Shown here: positions 52,195 through 60,930 of the stretch, piece by piece
How positions within the stretch are numbered: the first letter of the stretch is position 1
Layout: each line of letters starts with the position of its first letter
Assembly: GCF_009208075.1 (NCBI RefSeq)
Contig: NZ_WFKJ01000006.1
Coordinates: 1 to 64,000 of the forward strand
Direction of reading: 5' to 3'
DNA: 64,000 nt
From: Poseidonibacter ostreae
Lineage (GTDB): Bacteria > Campylobacterota > Campylobacteria > Campylobacterales > Arcobacteraceae
Translations under genes and position numbers: made by a program
Notes under the pieces: generated by a model
Seen by the model: the letters and a program-made list of their open reading frames with translations, nothing else
The model's database searches: none
Told to the model about the DNA's origin: nothing

Positions 52195-54183
52195 TTAGTC
52201 TAAGAAGCTAAAATCTTCTTGTGGAATTAAACTGTAACTGTATTGGTTTTTCCCATCTGAACTTGTGATTTTAGTTCTTTGCCAACAGTGATTTATTAGA
52301 GTAACTAAGAAACCTCTAGCCTTGTCTCTACCCATAGATGAATTATCTTGTATAAATTCAACTAATGCCTTTTGTGATGTTGTTCCATTCATAATTGCAT
52401 CATTAACATCTTCTACTAAAGTTTGATTTGCTTGTACTAAGATATTTCTTTTTAATAATAATCTTGTATCAATAACATTATCAATTTTTTCAGCAGTATA
52501 GTTATCTCTATCAAACTTAAAACTCAATATTTTAGCACCATTAACTGCCCTTACTTTATCTCCCTCTAATGTTGCATATCTTGTGGAAGCATGAATATCT
52601 CCATCATCATACAAGTAGTAGAGTGTGTCACAATCAGCTTTTACATCATTAGTACCATCATAAACTAAATTACCATCTTCATTTAGATGTTTATTTGCGT
52701 GTGCTAAAGTTAGTACTGTTCCACCTTTTGCTGTAATCTTTCTCATGATGTTGTAAAATCTTTTTACAGAGTCCTTACCAAGAACATCAACAAACTTTTT
52801 AAAGGTATCTACTACTAATACTAATTTAGACAGATTTTCTTCTGTATCTGCTAAGTTACTGATATCTTTTAATATGTCTTCTGCTGAAACTCCAACATTG
52901 GCAAATGATGCCATTACATCAAAGCCGCATTTAAAACCAGTTTCTGACATATCTTTATAGTTGTTCATATTTGCATCTTCGAAGATATATAATAATTGAT
53001 ATCCATTTTGTGCAATTTGCTTTGCCCAATGTTTAGCAAGTAGAGTTTTACCACCATTCGGTCTTGCAACAATTACAGTAATATGACCTTTAAATAAAAT
53101 TTCATCCACAATATTTATTTCATTTTTTTCCATATTTTTTAGTCTTTCCTTACTCATACTGTATTTATTAATCAATGAAGAAATACTGTTAACAAATGGT
53201 TTGCTATTATTTGCAACATCAAAATCATTAACATTAAATAGTTTTTCAACTGCTTTTTTAATAGTTCTTTTGATGTAATCATCTCTATCATATTTATTAG
53301 GATTATCTGTACTTTTTGAAACTCTTATTTCATGTAAACCTTTTAGCTTAATAGCAGTTCTAACTTCTTCTATTGTAGGAACACAATCAAGATTTTTAGT
53401 ATTAGTTCTAGTTTCTTGGATAAAATCAGATATAAATGCAAAATCAATTGAACTCATATCATCAGTATCAATTAGTTCAATGTTATCAACAATTGTTTTA
53501 ATCTCATTCGTAGCAATACTATTATTCACTTGTGGAAAATCTACATTTGAAAAAATATCATCTTCTTCACCATAAATATCAATTCCAAATTCATTATTAA
53601 AATATTCTGCATTGTATTTTGAATCAGTATTTTTAATTAGTTTTGCCTTGGTTGGTTCTTTAGAATAACCTTTTGCTAGTTTTTTTAGTGTTGGATAGTT
53701 AAAAGTATTTGGTAATCTCATTATTCTATCAACATTATGAGTACCTTTATCAGCACCATACTCCCTAAAATAGTTTATCAAACCTTTATTTATTGTTTCT
53801 ACTTCTTCTTGGTTTAACTGTTCACTAAGTCTCCAAAACAATCCAATACCATTGCCACTATCAATTGCAAAAGTACAATCAATATCATCTGCTAATTCAA
53901 GTAATTTGCGTCTCATTTCTTGTGAAAATTTACCATCAGCAACTGGGTCTAAATCAAGATGTGCATATAGTATCTCAACAATATCAGATTTTTTAGGTTT
54001 TTGCTTTACTTCATTAACAACTGCATTAACACTAAAGTATATGTTGTAATCTTTGTTGTTGTATTTCTCAATGTTTGTTACATCAATTACAGGAGTACCT
54101 TTTTTTTCTTTTGAATGAATTGCTACAATGGTCGGAGGATATTCCTCTGACCAAATATCTATAAAGTTATTAAAACTCATCAC
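52195..54183 (-). CDS. Primase-helicase replication protein of the element
   Basis: The 662-residue protein joins two activities. The N-terminal about 180 residues resemble an archaeo-eukaryotic-type primase: YAHLDLDP with paired Asp, AIDSGNGIGLFWRL, and DRIMRLPNTFNYPT. The C-terminal half is a RecA-like ATPase of the RepA/AAA_25 type with Walker A ARPNGGKT (about 362-369), LLYIFEDANMNN, and a Walker B-like LVLVVDTFK. Such proteins prime and unwind replication of phages, satellites and plasmids. The start overlaps the preceding gene by 14 bases. It supports extrachromosomal replication of the excised element. Confidence 0.82.
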   Translation of the reverse strand: MMSFNNFIDIWSEEYPPTIVAIHSKEKKGTPVIDVTNIEKYNNKDYNIYFSVNAVVNEVKQKPKKSDIVEILYAHLDLDPVADGKFSQEMRRKLLELADDIDCTFAIDSGNGIGLFWRLSEQLNQEEVETINKGLINYFREYGADKGTHNVDRIMRLPNTFNYPTLKKLAKGYSKEPTKAKLIKNTDSKYNAEYFNNEFGIDIYGEEDDIFSNVDFPQVNNSIATNEIKTIVDNIELIDTDDMSSIDFAFISDFIQETRTNTKNLDCVPTIEEVRTAIKLKGLHEIRVSKSTDNPNKYDRDDYIKRTIKKAVEKLFNVNDFDVANNSKPFVNSISSLINKYSMSKERLKNMEKNEINIVDEILFKGHITVIVARPNGGKTLLAKHWAKQIAQNGYQLLYIFEDANMNNYKDMSETGFKCGFDVMASFANVGVSAEDILKDISNLADTEENLSKLVLVVDTFKKFVDVLGKDSVKRFYNIMRKITAKGGTVLTLAHANKHLNEDGNLVYDGTNDVKADCDTLYYLYDDGDIHASTRYATLEGDKVRAVNGAKILSFKFDRDNYTAEKIDNVIDTRLLLKRNILVQANQTLVEDVNDAIMNGTTSQKALVEFIQDNSSMGRDKARGFLVTLINHCWQRTKITSSDGKNQYSYSLIPQEDFSFLD

Positions 54184-54634
54184 TATGTTCTCTTAAACCA
54201 TCATAAGCTTTAACTGTATCTGTTGGTTCTATTTTTAAAGATATGCTATAATCCACAAATAAGATTGTCTCTAGAATACTTAATGGAGTAATATTACTAA
54301 CTGTTGGATATTCTTGTCTAAATGCTTTCTTATTAATGGTAGAGGCTTTATGAATTGCGGCAACAATCTCATCACTTCTACCATCTAAACTTAGTTCAAC
54401 TAGTTTTGCAAATTTATCTAATCCACAAGGTCTCCATTTAAACATTTCGTTTGAAACAAGCAGTTGTGCAACGGCATCATCTGGATTATTGTAGAACATT
54501 TGAAGTGCATTATAAGTGTTAGAGTTAATTTTGATTGTTCCAAATCTTATTCTAGGTCTAAAAGCATCAAATACTTTAAATTCCCAATCACTCATACTTG
54601 TGATGTAATTTGTGAATTCTAATTTATTACTCAT
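54170..54634 (-). CDS. Hypothetical element protein
   Basis: I do not recognise this 154-residue, mostly helical cytoplasmic protein (begins MSNKLEFTNYITSMSDWEFK). It lies one base after the excisionase-like gene and overlaps the primase-helicase start by 14 bases, so it belongs to the replication operon and may be an accessory factor. No catalytic motif is seen. Confidence 0.65.
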   Translation of the reverse strand: MSNKLEFTNYITSMSDWEFKVFDAFRPRIRFGTIKINSNTYNALQMFYNNPDDAVAQLLVSNEMFKWRPCGLDKFAKLVELSLDGRSDEIVAAIHKASTINKKAFRQEYPTVSNITPLSILETILFVDYSISLKIEPTDTVKAYDGLREHSDEF

Positions 54635-54635
54635 C

Positions 54636-54821
54636 TTACACCTCTTCTACTTTCACTGTATTAGATTGAATATAATCCTCAATAACAGCATCACTGATAA
54701 ATACTTTTGCACCGACTTTTACATATTCAAGTTTCTTATTGAATATTAATTTTTTAATCATAGGTACACTGATACCTTTTCTTTCAGATTGTTCTTTGAT
54801 TGGACGAATTTTATTTTCCAT
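54636..54821 (-). CDS. Excisionase/AlpA-like helix-turn-helix protein
   Basis: This 61-residue protein has the MerR-like winged helix of the HTH_17 excisionase family: SERKGISVPMIKKLIFNKKL, then EYVKVGAKVFISDAVIEDYI. Members act as directionality factors for tyrosine integrases or switch on element genes. AAAGGAG lies upstream of the ATG. It heads the replication operon of the element. Confidence 0.8.
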   Translation of the reverse strand: MENKIRPIKEQSERKGISVPMIKKLIFNKKLEYVKVGAKVFISDAVIEDYIQSNTVKVEEV

Positions 54822-54958
54822 AATAACTCCTTTATATCATGGTATTATTAGTATCAATCAAGATAACTAGCTTGTCTGGTTTATCTTTTGATATGACTAA
54901 TTATAAAAAGTTGGAGTATGTAGAATTGTAGAAAATATACCCTCAGGCAAGGTTATAT

Positions 54959-55879
54959 TTAGTTTTTTAGAAGTTTTTTATAGGTTTGAAGAAGTATCCC
55001 TGCAATTTCTTTCGCATTTGACAGTTTAGTTCCAATTAATACAAGTCTATTTTCTATCTCATCTCTTAACGGTTCGAATATCCTTTTTTCTTTACTAAGT
55101 GGTCTATTTATGAATATTTTACTATTGTTGAGGTTAAAAATATACTTATCGTTACACTCAAAATATTTTAAACTTCTTACTAATGGTATTTTGTATCGTG
55201 TGAGTCTTAATGAACCATCACTTAAATATGTTATATACAAAGAATAAGATTGAATATATTTCTTAAAGGGTAATGAACCAATCTTTATTTCCACACCTTT
55301 TAAGCATACATCATCAATATTCATTTTCTCTATTGCCTTTTTAGCATCTCTTGAATGATTTTTAACATCCAAAAATCTAAATGTTTTTAAATCATCTCTT
55401 ATTGTTGATACTATACTTTCATAATCTACGTAATGGTATAGGAGATAAACTTCCAAAATGTTAGTGATAGCAGTTCTTCTAGTGAGTTTATTTATAAGTT
55501 CATCTTTAAAATCCATATCCTGATATTCCATATTAGGACATTCTGGAATCATTGCGTCTAAAGTATTGCGAATTAGGTCTTTTTCATATAGTTTTTTATA
55601 AATAGAGTTAATTTTTTCTATTGCTTTTTCAATTCCTTTTTTTCTATTTGGATTATTAATTGATTTTAATTTAATTTGATATGGACTATTAAGTAAATCT
55701 TCTAAACTATATGTTTCAACTTGCATTAAATCAAAGAAATCAATAAATGCTATTTCATATACAGTTAATCCCTCTTTACTATTCCAATCATGATATTGTG
55801 TATCTATTATTTTTGCTTCAAGTTCATAAATAAAATCATTAGGTTCTAAAAGTATCTCTTCAATCTGCATTATTGTCAT
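54959..55879 (-). CDS. Hypothetical element protein next to integrase
   Basis: The 306-residue protein is not recognised. It is cytoplasmic with charged helices and a central segment rich in beta-forming residues (IQSYSLYITYLSDGSLRLTR). Its start overlaps the integrase stop by four bases, so it is translated with integrase and may assist recombination or regulate it. No nuclease or methylase motif is apparent. Confidence 0.65.
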   Translation of the reverse strand: MTIMQIEEILLEPNDFIYELEAKIIDTQYHDWNSKEGLTVYEIAFIDFFDLMQVETYSLEDLLNSPYQIKLKSINNPNRKKGIEKAIEKINSIYKKLYEKDLIRNTLDAMIPECPNMEYQDMDFKDELINKLTRRTAITNILEVYLLYHYVDYESIVSTIRDDLKTFRFLDVKNHSRDAKKAIEKMNIDDVCLKGVEIKIGSLPFKKYIQSYSLYITYLSDGSLRLTRYKIPLVRSLKYFECNDKYIFNLNNSKIFINRPLSKEKRIFEPLRDEIENRLVLIGTKLSNAKEIAGILLQTYKKLLKN

Positions 55880-57348
55880 TTTAATTTTCTCCCTTCTAAA
55901 ACATCTATTGCATATGCTATAACCTCATTACTAGCTTTAGGATACATTTCTTTAAGTCTTGTAGTATTGGCTTTAGTTTGTTCTAGAACATCTAAGTCAA
56001 TAATATCATCTTGTATCAATAATGTTTGTTCAAACTTTTGTTGTGCTTTAATAGCTTGATTAGCACCACCTTCTGCATAAGATGCCTCTGTAGTAGAGAC
56101 CTTTTGATGTGATAGCATCTTGGAAACTTCATAAATATCTGCACCGGCATCAAGTGCTGTTTGTGCTACCATAGAACGAATATCATGCAAAACCATATCA
56201 TAGATGCCTATACTCCTCATTGCATTCTTAAAGTGTTCTAGCATCTGTCTACTTTCAATTCTAAAGATTCTACCACTCTTCGTATCTTGTGCTTTTATTG
56301 CAGTTATAAGTGCTGGAGTTAGTTTAAATGTAAAATTTCTATTGGTTTTAGCATATTTTGAAAGTATGGTATATGTACCTTTTTCATAATTAATTTGTTC
56401 ATGTTCCAAATACAATACTTCATTCACTCTTCTACCGGTTAGTAAAAACCTAAAAACTCCATTGGCTTTCTTATGTTGATAATTTATTAATGCTTCAACA
56501 ATCTTTGCAGTTACTTCTACTGGTTTATTGTATTTTCTATTACCAGTTTCAACCTTAGGCATTCCTATCTTTTTCCAGTTCAATACCCTATCATTTTGTT
56601 CCAGTAGTGGTTTTAGTATTCGTTTAATACCAGCAATAGTATTGTTGGCTTTAGCAGCATTTTTTGCATCAGTAATTATTGCTTGTACATCATCCTCAGT
56701 TACTTCTGATGGTTTCTTTGAACCAATAGCTATTGATATATAGTTTCTGTAGTTTAATCCATATACTCTAAGTGTGTTAGGTTTTCTACCTTGTGCTTTC
56801 AGTTTATTGATATACTTTTCAAAACAGTAATCTAAATCACCATCTGGTTTAGATTCTACTTTGGTAATCTTTTCAATTTTTAAAGTACCTTTAGTTTTTA
56901 GTGCTTCAATCATATTACTTTTTTTAGGTATTATTGATTCTACAGCTTTTGTAATACTAGTACCTTTTGGAATATTGAAAGTTCTTTTCCCTCTACATCT
57001 TTTATTGTTGTACATAACTTCAACTGCTACTTGTATTTGATAAGTTCTATTAGGTGGTGCTGTGATACCTTTAGAAGTATATTTCACTTCTTTTGGTTCT
57101 AAGAGTAAATACATCCCTTGTGAACGCTTGTCACCTGCAGCTAATTTTATTTTATATGGTTTAGTTTTGCTGTTAGAGTTAATCTTAGATGGTACTATTT
57201 TTCTTTGTTTATAGTTCTGTTCTTTAATAGCTACTATTGCCTCTTTTACACTTGCATCATTAGCTTTAGCAGAACCATCTGTTAAAGCATCTATTACATT
57301 AAAACCAGTTTGAACTGTATCTAATCGTTTATCTTCTGAAGTACCCAT
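55876..57348 (-). CDS. Tyrosine integrase of the glyS element
   Basis: The 490-residue recombinase has an N-terminal arm-binding-like region (about 90-140), a core-binding SAM-like domain (170-255), and a catalytic domain with Arg307 (TGRRVNE), His388 and Arg391 (HDIRS), His414 (LSHQ) and Tyr424 (ASYAEGG). It is unrelated in detail to XerH in this window. It lies 166 bases from the glyS end that carries the attachment repeat, the usual place for an integrase beside its site. Confidence 0.92.
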   Translation of the reverse strand: MGTSEDKRLDTVQTGFNVIDALTDGSAKANDASVKEAIVAIKEQNYKQRKIVPSKINSNSKTKPYKIKLAAGDKRSQGMYLLLEPKEVKYTSKGITAPPNRTYQIQVAVEVMYNNKRCRGKRTFNIPKGTSITKAVESIIPKKSNMIEALKTKGTLKIEKITKVESKPDGDLDYCFEKYINKLKAQGRKPNTLRVYGLNYRNYISIAIGSKKPSEVTEDDVQAIITDAKNAAKANNTIAGIKRILKPLLEQNDRVLNWKKIGMPKVETGNRKYNKPVEVTAKIVEALINYQHKKANGVFRFLLTGRRVNEVLYLEHEQINYEKGTYTILSKYAKTNRNFTFKLTPALITAIKAQDTKSGRIFRIESRQMLEHFKNAMRSIGIYDMVLHDIRSMVAQTALDAGADIYEVSKMLSHQKVSTTEASYAEGGANQAIKAQQKFEQTLLIQDDIIDLDVLEQTKANTTRLKEMYPKASNEVIAYAIDVLEGRKLK

Positions 57349-57368
57349 AATTACTACCCTTGAAGTAA

Positions 57369-57409
57369 ATCCCTACTTTTATGTATTTTTTAGCTTATAA
57401 GTAGGGATA
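57369..57409. repeat. Arm-like inverted repeat near right end
   Basis: ATCCCTACTT (57369-57378) and AAGTAGGGAT (57399-57408) are inverted copies of the unit found near the left end at 48309-48344. They lie between the integrase start and the right attachment repeat, fitting integrase arm sites. Confidence 0.65.
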
Positions 57410-57460
57410 GTTGTATTTATTTATATATTATTGTATCTAAAATGTAGTTATATGAAGATT

Positions 57461-57487
57461 ATAAAACCCCTAGTTAAGGGATTTTAT
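57461..57487 (-). terminator. Element-borne terminator downstream of glyS
   Basis: ATAAAA-C-CCC (57461-57470) pairs with GGG-A-TTTTAT (57478-57487) with one internal mismatch and a 7-base loop. It lies 28 bases past the glyS stop on the minus strand and would replace the original terminator cut off by integration. Confidence 0.6.
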
Positions 57488-57514
57488 AAGTATTTGTAGT
57501 AAGTTGTATTTGTA

Positions 57515-57540
57515 TTATATCGTGATTTCTTTAATATCAG
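57515..57540. repeat. Right attachment site within glyS 3' end
   Basis: The 26 bases cover the last seven sense codons and most of the preceding context of glyS including the stop, and match 48231-48256 at 25 positions. Because the element supplies an equivalent end, glyS stays intact after integration. Confidence 0.9.
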
Positions 57541-59530
57541 CGATTTTTCTAAATGCTTGATATACAAGTCCGATTGTATTTTTTCTGTTTGTTTTGATTT
57601 TTTCATCTTCATGATTTACAAAAACTTTTTCAAAGAAGTTATCAAGTTGTGGCTTCATAGCAAATAAAGCTTCTAATTCTTCATCATAAGTAGCATATGA
57701 CTTTGAAGTTACTTCATTGTATTTACTTACTAGTTCTTTTTCTGCATCCTCTTCAAGTAAAGACTCATCAATAGTTAAAGTAGAGTTGATATCTAAGTCT
57801 TTGATGATATTTGCAACTCTTTTAAATGTAGCTGCTGATTCTTTGAAGTTATCACTTTGAACGATAGGGTTTAAAGCACATAGCTTTTGAGATATTTTAT
57901 AAATATCAGTTTCGCCACTTCCTAATACTGCTTTTAATACTGATGGATTAACATCAAATATTTTGAATAATCTTTCATTAAAGAATTCTATTAATTGTTT
58001 TTTATCTAAACCTTTATAGTTTGACTCTAAAGCATCTATTATTTTAGGTAAATCAATTGCTAATTTATGTTCCATTGCAATTTTTACAATACCAGCTGCT
58101 GCACGTCTTAGACCAAATGGATCTTTTGAACCAGTTGGAATTTTTCCTACAGAGAATAATCCCATTAAGTTATCAAGTTTATATGATAAAGCAATTACAG
58201 ATGAAAATGTATTTGATGGTAATTCAGAATCTTCACCATCTGGTAAATACTGCTCTTTTAGTGCTGTATAAACTAATTCGTCTTCTTTAGCTAATTTTGC
58301 GTAGTAATATCCCATTAGACCTTGAAGTTCAGTAAATTCAAACACCATTTCAGACATTAAGTCTGCTTTAGAAAGCATTACAGCTTTTTCTACTAATTCT
58401 TTTTTAGGTACATCAAAAATATCTGCTAAATGAGCTGCTATTTTTGCTTCACGTTCCGACTTTTCATCCATAGAACCTAAACCTTCTACGAAAGTAAGTT
58501 TCTTTAATCCTTCATTGCTAAGGCCATTTGCAATATCATTTTTATAGAAAAACATACCATCAGCAAGTCTTGGTCTTAATACTTTCTCATTTCCTGAAAT
58601 AATAAAACCAAAATCATCTGTTTTAGAGTTTGATACAACGATAAAGTTGTTAGTTAAAACACCATCTTTATATACTGCAAAGTATCTTTGATGTTCTTTC
58701 ATAGATGTAACAATAACTTCTTCTGGTAACTCTAAGAATTCAACATCAAATTGACCAATTAAAGCAGTTGGATATTCAGTGATTGCAACTACTTCATCAA
58801 GTAACTCTATATCAATATCAATTTTAACACTATGTCTTTGCTCAATTTCTTTCATCTGAGAAAGAATTCTTTCTCTTCTTTCATCTGGATATAAAATTAC
58901 ACCATTGTTATCAAGTTTTGCAAAGTAATCACCAGCAAAGTTATAAGTAAATGGCTCATAAGAAACCATTCTATGTGCAAATGAGAAGTTAGATGATTTA
59001 ACACCAAATAGTTCACCCTCAACTATTTGCTCACCTAAAATAATAGATAAAGATCTAATAGGTCTAATAAAACTATCAGTTCTATCTCCCCATCTCATTG
59101 ACTTTCCAAAGTTAAGTGAGTTCATAAACTCATTTACCATATCATTTAATAAATCAGAAGAATCACTTCCTTTTACTTCTTTTTTAAAGTAAAGAACCTC
59201 TCCTCTTCCTTGATCTATTTTATCAAGTTCAGATACATCAACACCACACTTCTTTGCAAATCCTAAAGCTGCACCTGTTGGTTCTCCATCTTTAAATGCT
59301 ATTTTAACTGGAGCTCCAAATTGTTCTACAATAGAGTCTTCTTGAGAAACTTGGAAGTTTTTGTGCCATAATACTAATCTTCTTGGTGTATAATAAAATT
59401 CAAAATCACATAATAATCTATTCTTTTCTAGAATATCACTCCATTTTTTTTCAATATTTGGTAACTCTTTTAAAAATGGAATTGCTGGTAATTCTTCAAC
59501 ACCTATTTCAATTAATAATGGTTTATTCAT
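57515..59530 (-). CDS. glyS: Glycyl-tRNA synthetase beta subunit
   Basis: GlyS is the tRNA-binding beta chain of the alpha2-beta2 glycyl-tRNA synthetase; glyQ is not in the window. The 671-residue protein begins MNKPLLIEIGVEELPAIP and contains RWGDRTDSFIRPIRSL and GSKDPFGLRRAAAGI, the family hallmarks. A DALR-like anticodon-binding region is near the end. The last codons (DIKEITI, stop) are the attachment site of the integrated element and have been replaced by the element's copy without changing the protein. Its start overlaps the stop of a tiny membrane protein gene by eight bases. Confidence 0.95.
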   Translation of the reverse strand: MNKPLLIEIGVEELPAIPFLKELPNIEKKWSDILEKNRLLCDFEFYYTPRRLVLWHKNFQVSQEDSIVEQFGAPVKIAFKDGEPTGAALGFAKKCGVDVSELDKIDQGRGEVLYFKKEVKGSDSSDLLNDMVNEFMNSLNFGKSMRWGDRTDSFIRPIRSLSIILGEQIVEGELFGVKSSNFSFAHRMVSYEPFTYNFAGDYFAKLDNNGVILYPDERRERILSQMKEIEQRHSVKIDIDIELLDEVVAITEYPTALIGQFDVEFLELPEEVIVTSMKEHQRYFAVYKDGVLTNNFIVVSNSKTDDFGFIISGNEKVLRPRLADGMFFYKNDIANGLSNEGLKKLTFVEGLGSMDEKSEREAKIAAHLADIFDVPKKELVEKAVMLSKADLMSEMVFEFTELQGLMGYYYAKLAKEDELVYTALKEQYLPDGEDSELPSNTFSSVIALSYKLDNLMGLFSVGKIPTGSKDPFGLRRAAAGIVKIAMEHKLAIDLPKIIDALESNYKGLDKKQLIEFFNERLFKIFDVNPSVLKAVLGSGETDIYKISQKLCALNPIVQSDNFKESAATFKRVANIIKDLDINSTLTIDESLLEEDAEKELVSKYNEVTSKSYATYDEELEALFAMKPQLDNFFEKVFVNHEDEKIKTNRKNTIGLVYQAFRKIADIKEITI

Positions 59531-59678
59531 TTATCGTATCCTTAGCTTTATTCTTCTCTTCGTTCTTTGCCACTTTATCTGTATGTTTTTTAATCTGCTG
59601 TCTATTAAAATTAATAATAAACATTGCAACCATAATCACGAACATAATTAATATAACTGTATCTAATATATCTTTCAC
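59523..59678 (-). CDS. Small single-pass membrane protein
   Basis: A 51-residue frame starts with GTG after AGGAT and overlaps the glyS start by eight bases. It reads MKDILDTVILIMFVIMVAMF then INFNRQQIKKH and a lysine-rich tail. One membrane helix covers about residues 5-24 with a basic cytoplasmic tail. The tight overlap with glyS, the ribosome site and the clear topology support a real gene. No family is recognised. Confidence 0.65.
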   Translation of the reverse strand: MKDILDTVILIMFVIMVAMFIINFNRQQIKKHTDKVAKNEEKNKAKDTINE

Positions 59679-59743
59679 ATTTATCCTAATATTTTCTTAT
59701 AAAAGTAGTTATAATATCTAAAAATCTCTTATTATTACGTAAA

Positions 59744-60115
59744 CTAATTAAGTACATTTTTATATATTATTCCATCTATTTCATTTAGTGCTATCTCTTC
59801 TATCTCATCACTTGATTCTATTAGCGCTAAAACTTTTGAATCAAACATATAGTTATCAGCAATTTTTTGAATGCTTTTAGCTAATATTTTTTCACAAACT
59901 ATATATCTTGCATTTAAACTATTTGCATAAATTGCTTCTTTTATTGAAGTAACAATTACTACATAATCTAAGTCATTTTCAAAGCAATAAGTTAATAACT
60001 TTTCGTTGTAACCAAATGAAATAAAACTATTTGCTTTTGTATTTTTAATATCTTCAACAGTAGAAATACTACAAATATCTGTATATGGTATAAGTTTATC
60101 CCCAATAAGTATCAT
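59744..60115 (-). CDS. Conserved hypothetical protein
   Basis: The 123-residue protein begins MILIGDKLIPYTDICSISTV and looks like a small alpha/beta fold (YVVIVTSIKEAIYANSLNARYIV), resembling a Rossmann-like half domain, with an acidic C-terminus. I do not know a named family. It lies 9 bases downstream of the zinc-ribbon protein in the ribA-rsmG run. Confidence 0.75.
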   Translation of the reverse strand: MILIGDKLIPYTDICSISTVEDIKNTKANSFISFGYNEKLLTYCFENDLDYVVIVTSIKEAIYANSLNARYIVCEKILAKSIQKIADNYMFDSKVLALIESSDEIEEIALNEIDGIIYKNVLN

Positions 60116-60124
60116 ACAAAACCC

Positions 60125-60343
60125 TTATTTATTTTTTAAACAATCTTTTGAGCAATAATATTTACCATTGCTTAAAACAGATTCTTTTGTTGAAATATAA
60201 GTTTGACATGTAGGACACTCAACCATTTCGTCTTCGTATTTTATATCTTTCTTTTTTACAATATTTTTTTCTCTATTCTTTTTAAAAAAGACTATATATA
60301 CTATAAATAGTACTACTGCTATTGCTAAAGTTTTTAAAATCAT
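60125..60343 (-). CDS. PP0621-type membrane-anchored zinc-ribbon protein
   Basis: This 72-residue protein has one N-terminal membrane helix (TLAIAVVLFIVYIVFF), a charged linker, and a small zinc-binding domain with CPTCQTY and YYCSKDC. This is the layout of the PP0621 family, whose function is unknown. Its ATG overlaps the rsmG stop by one base. Confidence 0.85.
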   Translation of the reverse strand: MILKTLAIAVVLFIVYIVFFKKNREKNIVKKKDIKYEDEMVECPTCQTYISTKESVLSNGKYYCSKDCLKNK

Positions 60344-60930
60344 TATTTACCTTTTATATATAAATAGTTTCTATCATTTCTATTTACAATTTTATAGTTT
60401 TTATTTACTTTTACTGCTTCTAGTTCTTCGTTTAGCATACTACCTTTATAAAATAAGTAAGAAGCATTTTCATTAACTATATCTTTTGTAATATCTAAAA
60501 GCAATGAAGTATTTGTAACAGCTCGTGAAGTTACTAAATCAACTTTTAAATCATTAACTTTTTCAACTCTATCACAGATTATAGTCAAATTATCAAGTTT
60601 TAACGAGGCTTTTACAAAGTTCAAAAAAGCTACTCTTTTAACTCTTGGTTCTATTAGATATGCTTTCATATCTTTTCTAGCAATTGCAAGTAAAAGTCCA
60701 GGATAACCAGCACCTGTTCCTATATCTGCAAAACTTTCATAAGAATCAATAAAATTTAAAGGATAAATTGAATCTAAAATATTTTCGTTTATATCTTCTA
60801 AAGTTAACCTTCCACTTAAATTATGTATCTTTCCCCACTGCTGTAAAAGTTTTGTAAAGACTGTACAATCTTTATAAAAGTTTTTATCAAATTCGAAATT
60901 GTTTTCTTCTAGAAGTTCTTGTAAATTCAT
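60343..60930 (-). CDS. rsmG: 16S rRNA (guanine527-N7) methyltransferase
   Basis: RsmG (GidB) methylates G527 of 16S rRNA; loss gives low-level streptomycin resistance in other bacteria. The 195-residue protein has HNLSGR, the SAM motif FADIGTGAGYPGLLLAI, LIEPRVKRVAFLN and VTSRAV. It shares one base with the ribA stop and one with the next start, so ribA-rsmG-small protein is one operon. Confidence 0.94.
   Translation of the reverse strand: MNLQELLEENNFEFDKNFYKDCTVFTKLLQQWGKIHNLSGRLTLEDINENILDSIYPLNFIDSYESFADIGTGAGYPGLLLAIARKDMKAYLIEPRVKRVAFLNFVKASLKLDNLTIICDRVEKVNDLKVDLVTSRAVTNTSLLLDITKDIVNENASYLFYKGSMLNEELEAVKVNKNYKIVNRNDRNYLYIKGK

Larger units (their letters stand above)
48238..57540. mobile_element. 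Integrative element inserted in the 3' end of glyS
   Basis: The 19-base sequence GTGATTTCTTTAATATCAG occurs at 48238-48256 and at 57522-57540. The second copy is the end of glyS, next to a tyrosine integrase gene. Including flanks, the repeat is 26 bases with one mismatch. The unit is about 9.3 kb. It encodes integrase, an unknown protein, an excisionase-like protein, another unknown, a primase-helicase, two small proteins, and a cargo of exported and membrane proteins, all on the minus strand. Both ends carry inverted AAGTAGGG repeats, probable integrase arm sites. No capsid, terminase, relaxase or secretion genes are present, so it is a small self-excising element that may depend on a helper phage or plasmid for transfer. 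Confidence 0.9.

Noticed and set aside
55876-57348. Integrase as evidence for a full prophage
   Set aside because: No capsid, portal, terminase, tail or lysis genes occur between the attachment repeats.
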